Below, piece by piece: positions 58,335 through 64,000 of a stretch of 64,000 bases of DNA. Source of the DNA: Mycolicibacterium sp. S2-37 (GTDB lineage: Bacteria; Actinomycetota; Actinomycetes; Mycobacteriales; Mycobacteriaceae). The stretch's first letter is position 1; each line of letters starts with the position of its first letter. The stretch is taken from the NCBI RefSeq assembly GCF_017352375.1, contig NZ_JAFEVR010000013.1:1-64000 (forward strand), read 5' to 3'. The notes below the pieces were generated by a model. It made no database searches. It was not told where the DNA came from and worked only from the letters and a program-made list of their open reading frames with translations. The translations under genes and the position numbers were made by a program.

Positions 58335-59675
58335 ATGGACCGCCAGAAGGAATTCGTGCTGCGCACGCTGGAAGAACGCGACATCCGCTTCGTCCGGCTG
58401 TGGTTCACGGACGTCCTCGGATACCTCAAGTCGGTGGCGATCGCTCCCGCGGAGCTGGAGGGGGCGTTCGAGGAGGGCATCGGCTTCGACGGCTCCGCCA
58501 TCGAGGGCTTCGCCCGGGTGTCGGAGGCCGATATGGTGGCCCGCCCCGATCCGTCCACCTTCCAGGTCCTGCCGTGGGCCGACAGCTCCGGTAAACACCA
58601 TTCGGCTCGGATGTTCTGCGACATCACCATGCCCGACGGTTCACCGTCGTGGGCGGACTCCCGCCACGTGCTGCGCCGCCAGCTCGCCAAGGCATCCGAT
58701 CTCGGGTTCTCCTGCTACGTGCACCCCGAGATCGAGTTCTTCCTGCTCAAGCCGGGAGCCGATGACGGCACCCCGCCGGTACCCGCGGACAACGGCGGCT
58801 ACTTCGACCAGGCCGTGCACGATTCGGCGCCCAACTTCCGCCGCCACGCCATCGACGCGCTCGAGCAGATGGGCATCTCGGTGGAGTTCAGCCACCACGA
58901 GGGTGCGCCCGGCCAGCAGGAGATCGACCTGCGTTACGCCGATGCGCTGTCGATGGCCGACAACGTGATGACGTTCCGCTACGTGGTCAAGGAGGTCGCG
59001 CTCGGCGACGGAGTGCGGGCGTCGTTCATGCCCAAACCGTTCGCCGAACATCCTGGCTCGGCGATGCACACCCACATGAGCCTGTTCGAGGGTGACACCA
59101 ACGCCTTCCACAGCCCCGACGACGCGCTGCAGCTCTCCGACGTCGCCAAGTCGTTCATCGCGGGCATCCTCGAGCACGCCAACGAGATCAGCGCCGTGAC
59201 CAACCAGTGGGTGAACTCCTACAAGCGGCTGGTGCACGGCGGCGAGGCCCCCACCGCCGCGTCCTGGGGTGCGGCCAACCGGTCGGCCCTGGTCCGCGTG
59301 CCGATGTACACGCCGCGCAAGGCGTCCTCGCGGCGTATCGAGGTGCGCAGCCCCGACTCGGCGTGCAACCCGTATCTGACGTTCGCCGTGCTGCTGGCCG
59401 CGGGCCTACGCGGGGTGGAGAAGGGCTACGTACTGGGCCCGCAGGCCGAGGACAACGTGTGGAGCCTGACCCCCGAGGAACGGCGCGCCATGGGGTACAA
59501 GGAGCTGCCCGGCAGTCTCGGCGTCGCCCTGTCGGAGATGGAGAACTCCGAACTCGTCGCAGAGGCCTTGGGTGAGCACGTCTTCGACTACTTCCTGCGC
59601 AACAAGCGCAGTGAGTGGGAGACCTACCGCAGCCACGTGACCCCCTACGAGCTCAAGACCTACCTGTCTCTGTAG
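58335..59675 (+). CDS. glnA2: Glutamine synthetase GlnA2
   Basis: The 446-residue enzyme makes glutamine from glutamate and ammonia with ATP. It shows GFDGSAIEGF (latch region), HPEIEFFL (metal-binding Glu), HHEGAPGQQEIDLRY, SAMHTHMSLF, NSYKRLVHGGEAP and RIEVRSPDSACNPYL. Length and order before glnE match M. tuberculosis glnA2 (Rv2222c), a non-essential, low-activity form. It lacks the adenylylation-loop tyrosine context of GlnA1. It has its own short upstream region (58278-58334) and is followed by glnE after 27 bases. Confidence 0.95.
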   Translation: MDRQKEFVLRTLEERDIRFVRLWFTDVLGYLKSVAIAPAELEGAFEEGIGFDGSAIEGFARVSEADMVARPDPSTFQVLPWADSSGKHHSARMFCDITMPDGSPSWADSRHVLRRQLAKASDLGFSCYVHPEIEFFLLKPGADDGTPPVPADNGGYFDQAVHDSAPNFRRHAIDALEQMGISVEFSHHEGAPGQQEIDLRYADALSMADNVMTFRYVVKEVALGDGVRASFMPKPFAEHPGSAMHTHMSLFEGDTNAFHSPDDALQLSDVAKSFIAGILEHANEISAVTNQWVNSYKRLVHGGEAPTAASWGAANRSALVRVPMYTPRKASSRRIEVRSPDSACNPYLTFAVLLAAGLRGVEKGYVLGPQAEDNVWSLTPEERRAMGYKELPGSLGVALSEMENSELVAEALGEHVFDYFLRNKRSEWETYRSHVTPYELKTYLSL

Positions 59676-59702
59676 GCCGCGTCGCGCGCTACCGTTTGCG
59701 GT

Positions 59703-62666
59703 GTGACCAGACCGTCGACCGAACGCTCCAAGCTGCCCAGTGCGGGCCGGCTCGGGTTGGTCGAACGGCAGGCCGCCGCTCATCTGGCGCAGCTGGGCTG
59801 GAACACCGACCGGCACGTCGAGCTGTTGTGGTCGCTGTCCCGCGCACCCGACGCCGACAGTGCGCTGCACACCATGGTGCGGCTCTCCGAAGCCCTCGGT
59901 GACGGCTGGGCCGAGCTCAACGGCGCGCTGCTGACCGACAAGGGGCTGCGCGGCCGGCTGTTCGCCGTCCTCGGCTCGTCCCTGGCGCTGGGTGATCACC
60001 TGGTCGCCCATCCCGACCGCTGGCAGTTGCTGGCCGGAAAGGTGGAGCTGCCGTCGGCCCCGCAGCTGCGCGAGGAGTTCGACGAACTGGCCGCCGCCGC
60101 GTCCGACAGCGCCACGGCCATGGCGCCGATGCGCGATCACTACCGCGACCGGCTGCTGGTTCTCGCGGCGCTCGACGTCGCACCGACGGTGGAGAACGAG
60201 CCGGTGCTGCCGTTCCCGACGGTCGGTGAGCACCTCTCCGATCTGGCCGACGCCGCGCTGGGCGGCGCGCTCGAGGTGGCGATGCGGTCGGTGTGCGGCG
60301 ACGGTGACCGGCCCCGCATCGCGGTGATCGCCATGGGCAAATGCGGTGCGCGGGAACTGAACTACGTCAGCGACGTCGACGTCATCTTCGTCGCCGATCC
60401 GAGCGACGCGACCGCGACCCGGGTGGCGGGCGAGATGATGCGCTTCGCCGCGGACGCCTTCTTCGAGGTCGACGCGGCGTTGCGGCCCGAGGGTAAGCAC
60501 GGTCAACTGGTGCGCACGCTGGAGTCCCACATCGCCTACTACCAGCGGTGGGCCAAGACCTGGGAGTTCCAGGCACTGATGAAGGCACGGCCGGCGACCG
60601 GGGACGCCGAACTCGGCCGGCAGTACATCGAGGCGCTCATGCCCATGGTGTGGACCGCCTGCGAGCGTGAGGATTTCGTCCCCGAGGTGCAGGCGATGCG
60701 GCGCCGCGTCGAGGAGACGGTGCCCGCCGGGGTGCGCACGCGTGAACTGAAACTCGGCACCGGCGGTCTGCGCGACGTCGAGTTCGCCGTTCAGCTGCTG
60801 CAGCTGGTGCACGGCCGCAACGACGAGTCCCTGCACGTCGCCTCGACGGTCGACGCGCTCGCCGCACTGGGGTCCGGCGGCTACGTAGGCCGCGACGACG
60901 CGGCCAACATGACGGCGTCCTACGAATTCCTGCGGCTGCTCGAACACCGTCTGCAGCTGCAGCGGCTCAAACGCACCCACATGCTGCCCGAGTCCGACGA
61001 CGACGAGGCGATGCGGTGGCTGGCACGCGCCGCGCACGTGCGCCCCGACGGCCAGCACGACGCCCTCGGGGTGCTGCGCGAAGAGCTCAAACGTCAGAGC
61101 CTGCGGGTGTCGCGGCTGCACGCCAAGCTGTTCTATCAACCGCTGCTCGAATCGGTGGGCCAGCCGGCACTGGGCATCGAGCCCGGTATGAGCACCGCGG
61201 CCGCCGAACGCCAGCTCGCCGCACTCGGCTACGAGGGCCCGCAGAGCGCGCTGACCCATCTCGCGGCGCTGACCGGGGACGGCAGCCGTCGCGGACGGGT
61301 GCAGCAGGTGCTGCTGCCCACACTGCTGGACTGGTTGTCCGACACCCCCGATCCGGATGCCGGCCTACTGTCCTACCGGCGCATCAGCGAGTCGCTGTCC
61401 GAGGAGCGGTGGTTCCTGTCGACGCTGCGCGACGAGGGTGCGGTGGCCAAACGGCTGATGAAGGTGCTCGGCACCTCGGCCTTCGTCCCGGATCTGCTGA
61501 TGCGCGCCCCCGAGGTCATCCGGCTCTACGCCGACGGCCCCAGCGGTCCCAAGCTGCTCGAGACCGAACCCGATGCGATGGCCAGGGGACTGGTCGCCTC
61601 GGCGGGCAGACACGCCGACCCGGTCCGGGCGATCGCGGCCGCACGCACCCTGCGCCGGCGCGAACTGGCCCGCATCGCCTCGGCCGATCTGCTCCACATG
61701 CTGCCCGTGACCGATGTCTGTGCGGCGCTGACCGCCCTGTGGGTCGCGGTGCTGCAGGCCGCGCTCGATGCCGTGATGCGGGCCAATGCGCCCGAGGGTG
61801 GTCCGCCTGCGCGGATCGCGGTGATCGGCATGGGCCGGCTCGGCGGTCAGGAACTCGGTTATGGCTCCGACGCCGACGTCATGTTCGTCTGCGAACCGTG
61901 CGGTGGCGCAACGGAATCGGTCGCCGTGAAGTGGGCGGTCACCGTGGCCGAACGGGTCCGCGCGCTGCTGGGCACCCCGAGCGCCGACCCGCCGTTGGAG
62001 GTTGACATCGGGCTGCGACCGGAGGGTCGCAACGGTCCGCTGGTGCGCACGCTGGCGTCCTACGAGGCCTACTACACGCAGTGGGCGCAGGCCTGGGAGG
62101 TCCAGGCACTGCTGCGGGCCCACCGCGTGGCCGGCGATCTCGATCTGGGGGAGCGATTCCTGCTGATGATCGACAAGACGCGGTATCCGAAGGGCGGGGT
62201 ATCGGCCGACGCGGTGCGCGAGATCCGGCGCATCAAGGCCAGGGTGGATGCCGAGCGGTTGCCCCGCGGCGCCGATCCGAACACCCACACCAAACTCGGC
62301 CGCGGCGGTCTGGCCGACATCGAGTGGACCGTGCAGCTGATCCAGCTGCGCTACGCCGAGAAGGTGCCTGCGCTGCACACCACGTCGACACTCGAAGCGC
62401 TCAACGCGATCGGCGCAGCAGAACTCATCGCCGAGGGCGACGTCGACCTGCTGCGCCAGGCGTGGCTGACCGCGACACGGGCGCGCAACGCGCTGGTGCT
62501 GGTGCGCGGAAAGCCCACCGACCAGCTGCCCGGTCCTGGCCGGCAGCTCAACGCGGTCGCGGTGGCCGCGGGCTGGGACAACGACGACGGTGGCGAATTC
62601 CTCGACAACTATCTGCGGGTGACCCGGCGGGCGAAGACGGTGGTGCGAAAGGTGTTCGGTGAGTGA
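59703..62666 (+). CDS. glnE: Bifunctional glutamine-synthetase adenylyltransferase/deadenylase GlnE
   Basis: The 987-residue protein modifies glutamine synthetase with AMP under nitrogen-rich conditions and removes it again. Two nucleotidyltransferase domains are visible by their cores: MGKCGARELNYVSDVDVIFV near residues 210-230 and MGRLGGQELGYGSDADVMFV near 709-728. Each is followed by a LRPEG segment and by a GRGGLADIEW/GTGGLRDVEF helix region. The GTG start at 59703 gives the conserved N-terminus. The gene overlaps the thioesterase gene by eight bases. Confidence 0.95.
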   Translation: MTRPSTERSKLPSAGRLGLVERQAAAHLAQLGWNTDRHVELLWSLSRAPDADSALHTMVRLSEALGDGWAELNGALLTDKGLRGRLFAVLGSSLALGDHLVAHPDRWQLLAGKVELPSAPQLREEFDELAAAASDSATAMAPMRDHYRDRLLVLAALDVAPTVENEPVLPFPTVGEHLSDLADAALGGALEVAMRSVCGDGDRPRIAVIAMGKCGARELNYVSDVDVIFVADPSDATATRVAGEMMRFAADAFFEVDAALRPEGKHGQLVRTLESHIAYYQRWAKTWEFQALMKARPATGDAELGRQYIEALMPMVWTACEREDFVPEVQAMRRRVEETVPAGVRTRELKLGTGGLRDVEFAVQLLQLVHGRNDESLHVASTVDALAALGSGGYVGRDDAANMTASYEFLRLLEHRLQLQRLKRTHMLPESDDDEAMRWLARAAHVRPDGQHDALGVLREELKRQSLRVSRLHAKLFYQPLLESVGQPALGIEPGMSTAAAERQLAALGYEGPQSALTHLAALTGDGSRRGRVQQVLLPTLLDWLSDTPDPDAGLLSYRRISESLSEERWFLSTLRDEGAVAKRLMKVLGTSAFVPDLLMRAPEVIRLYADGPSGPKLLETEPDAMARGLVASAGRHADPVRAIAAARTLRRRELARIASADLLHMLPVTDVCAALTALWVAVLQAALDAVMRANAPEGGPPARIAVIGMGRLGGQELGYGSDADVMFVCEPCGGATESVAVKWAVTVAERVRALLGTPSADPPLEVDIGLRPEGRNGPLVRTLASYEAYYTQWAQAWEVQALLRAHRVAGDLDLGERFLLMIDKTRYPKGGVSADAVREIRRIKARVDAERLPRGADPNTHTKLGRGGLADIEWTVQLIQLRYAEKVPALHTTSTLEALNAIGAAELIAEGDVDLLRQAWLTATRARNALVLVRGKPTDQLPGPGRQLNAVAVAAGWDNDDGGEFLDNYLRVTRRAKTVVRKVFGE

Positions 62667-63306
62667 CTGGAAACGCATGACCGTCCCGTTCCGCGATATG
62701 GGCGACGACGAGTACGAGCGGCTGCGCACGATGCACGAACCACTGATCCAGGCGATCCGGGACCTCGTCGACGCGGGTATCCACACCGGCGCGGACGATG
62801 GCACGCTGCGCGACGCCCAGGCGACGATCGAAGCCGTCACCGAGACGTTGCGGCGCACCCAGCGCGACCGTTCGGAACCTGTCCGTCACGCCGCCACCGG
62901 GCGGCCGCTGGCGTGGGCGAATCCCGCCGTGGGGCTGGGGAATGCGATCGCACCGCCGATGACCATCGACCGGGCCGCGGACGGTCGGTGGGTCAGCGAG
63001 TTCACCCTCGGCGCCGCCTACGAGGGGCCGCCGGGCCTGGTGCACGGCGGCATCTGCGCACTGGTGCTCGACCACATCCTCGGCGAGGCCGCCAGCGACG
63101 GGCTGACCCGGCCGCTGTTCACCGGAACGATCACGGTGCGCTATCTGCGGGGAACCCCGCTCGGGCCGGTCCGCGCCGAGGCGTGGATCGACCACGTCGA
63201 GGGCATCAAGACGTTCGCCCGCGGGGAGGTGCGCGACGCCGACGGCGTGACCGCCGAGGCCGACGGGGTTTTCATCATGCCGGCGTGGGCGCGCGACGCA
63301 GGATGA
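62659..63306 (+). CDS. PaaI-type hotdog-fold thioesterase
   Basis: The 215-residue product has a helical N-terminal part and a C-terminal hotdog domain with the active-site HGG and Asp (GPPGLVHGGICALVLDHILGEA) and the strands FTGTITVRYLRGTPLG and VRAEAWIDHVEG. Such enzymes cleave acyl-CoA thioesters. The GTG at 62659 overlaps the end of glnE, so it is co-translated with it, although a metabolic link is not obvious. The next gene starts eight bases after its stop. Confidence 0.87.
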   Translation: MSDWKRMTVPFRDMGDDEYERLRTMHEPLIQAIRDLVDAGIHTGADDGTLRDAQATIEAVTETLRRTQRDRSEPVRHAATGRPLAWANPAVGLGNAIAPPMTIDRAADGRWVSEFTLGAAYEGPPGLVHGGICALVLDHILGEAASDGLTRPLFTGTITVRYLRGTPLGPVRAEAWIDHVEGIKTFARGEVRDADGVTAEADGVFIMPAWARDAG

Positions 63307-63313
63307 GGTGCTG

Positions 63314-64000
63314 ATGAAGTTCTATGTCAGCCTGGCTTTCCTCGACACCAGTGAGGTCGTCGAGATCGCCCGCGCCGCAGATGAACTCGGCTACGACGGT
63401 GTCGGCATCCCCGACCACGTGGTCAACCTCGAGACCCTGGCCACGCCGTATCCGTACACCCGCGACGGTGAACGGCGCTGGCAGCCGTTCACGCACTGGC
63501 CCGATCCGTGGGTGTTGATCGGTGCGCTCGCACAGGTCACCACGCGACTGCGCTTCGTCAACACCGTGTACATCCCGGCCATGCGGGAGCCGTACTCCGC
63601 GGCGAAGAGCATCGGCACCGCCGCATATCTGACCGGAGGTCGCGTCGAACTCGGCATCGGAGTGGGCTGGTGCGAAGAGGAGTTCACTCTGATGGGTCAG
63701 CGGTTCGACCGGCGCGGCAGGCGGACCGACGAGATGATCGAGTTGTTCCGCGCGTTGTGGCAGCCGGGCTGGACCGAGTTCGACGGTGAGTTCTACACCA
63801 CCCCGCGTCTGGAGATGGAGCCGACGCCGCCGCACATTCCCGTCTACGTGGGAGGGTTGTCGGACATCGCGCTGCGCCGCGCCGCCCGCAACGACGGCTG
63901 GATCGGCGATCTGATCTCCACCGACCGCGCGATCGAAAAAGCCACCCGGGTGCGGGAACTACGCGCGGCGGCAGGCCTTCCGCTCGACGACTTCACGATC
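63314..64000 (+). CDS. LLM-class (luciferase-like, probably F420-dependent) oxidoreductase, truncated by the window end
   Basis: From the ATG at 63314 the frame is open to the last base, 229 codons, with no stop in the window. It encodes the luciferase-like barrel: MKFYVSLAFLDTSEVVEIARAADELGYDGVGIPDHV, LAQVTTRLRFVNTVYIPAMREPYSAAKSIGTAAYLTGGRVELGIGVGWCEEEF and PHIPVYVGGLSDIALRRAAR. The GIGVGW and GGLS segments match the TIGR03619 type of F420-dependent enzymes. It follows the thioesterase gene closely and is probably in the same operon. Confidence 0.88.
   Translation, partial: MKFYVSLAFLDTSEVVEIARAADELGYDGVGIPDHVVNLETLATPYPYTRDGERRWQPFTHWPDPWVLIGALAQVTTRLRFVNTVYIPAMREPYSAAKSIGTAAYLTGGRVELGIGVGWCEEEFTLMGQRFDRRGRRTDEMIELFRALWQPGWTEFDGEFYTTPRLEMEPTPPHIPVYVGGLSDIALRRAARNDGWIGDLISTDRAIEKATRVRELRAAAGLPLDDFTI

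Overview
The window is GC-rich actinobacterial DNA from a mycobacterium, probably an environmental, rapidly growing (Mycolicibacterium-type) species. The right half carries the order cobD / SURF1 / ptpA / ptkA / NIF3 / zinc-ribbon protein / RNase H-phosphatase / rnpB / CYTH-CHAD / panB / Hip1 and paralogue / glnA2 / glnE, which I recognise from memory as the M. tuberculosis Rv2236c-Rv2221c block. Several short-chain dehydrogenases of the mycofactocin-coupled type and an F420-type luciferase-like oxidoreductase at the right edge agree with this. This assignment rests on recognition, not on a search.

Layout. 1-780: tail of a DUF3237 protein, then decayed DNA with a piece of an F420-dependent oxidoreductase. 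781-5976: GntR regulator divergent from FAD oxidoreductase, IlvD/Edd dehydratase and an MHS-type transporter. 6071-9456: carboxylesterase and metallo-beta-lactamase-fold hydrolase, divergent from an XRE regulator. 9460-13633: TetR regulator between a TetX-like monooxygenase and a quinone-oxidoreductase-like gene, with two pairs of TTAAC-N3-GTTAA operators, plus broken genes. 13670-13930: acetamidase/formamidase remnant. 13956-31440: a catabolic and uptake island. 31524-38365: a P450 / mycofactocin-SDR / aldehyde dehydrogenase module with its own TetR. 38375-64000: conserved core block, interrupted by accessory genes (44321-49456, an enoyl-CoA hydratase-type gene, a WS/DGAT gene and a GNAT gene).

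The most interesting part is 13956-31440. It contains a FadR-type GntR regulator, two SDRs, a RidA-type imine deaminase, two 427-residue D-threonine aldolase/D-serine dehydratase-like PLP enzymes, a TIM-barrel-like protein of unknown role, an SMP-30 lactonase, a ketoglutarate-semialdehyde-dehydrogenase-like ALDH, a class-C serine hydrolase, and a complete peptide-type ABC importer with two lipoprotein binding proteins. All three divergent promoters in the island carry the same ATA(C/G)TATCTG element, which suggests a single regulon under the GntR protein. My reading is that the importer brings in a small D-configured or beta-hydroxy amino-acid derivative, the serine hydrolase releases it, the PLP enzymes and RidA deaminate it, and the SDR/lactonase/ALDH branch oxidises the remaining carbon skeleton. 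The substrate is not known.

The P450 module (31524-38365) looks like an alcohol/terpenoid-type oxidation pathway: hydroxylation by the P450, oxidation by mycofactocin-linked SDRs, then ALDH. It has two separate operator families, AGTAAC-N3-GTTACT next to the local TetR gene and TGATCG-N2-CGATCA between the P450 and a third SDR. No tRNA genes, CRISPR arrays or intact insertion sequences were seen.
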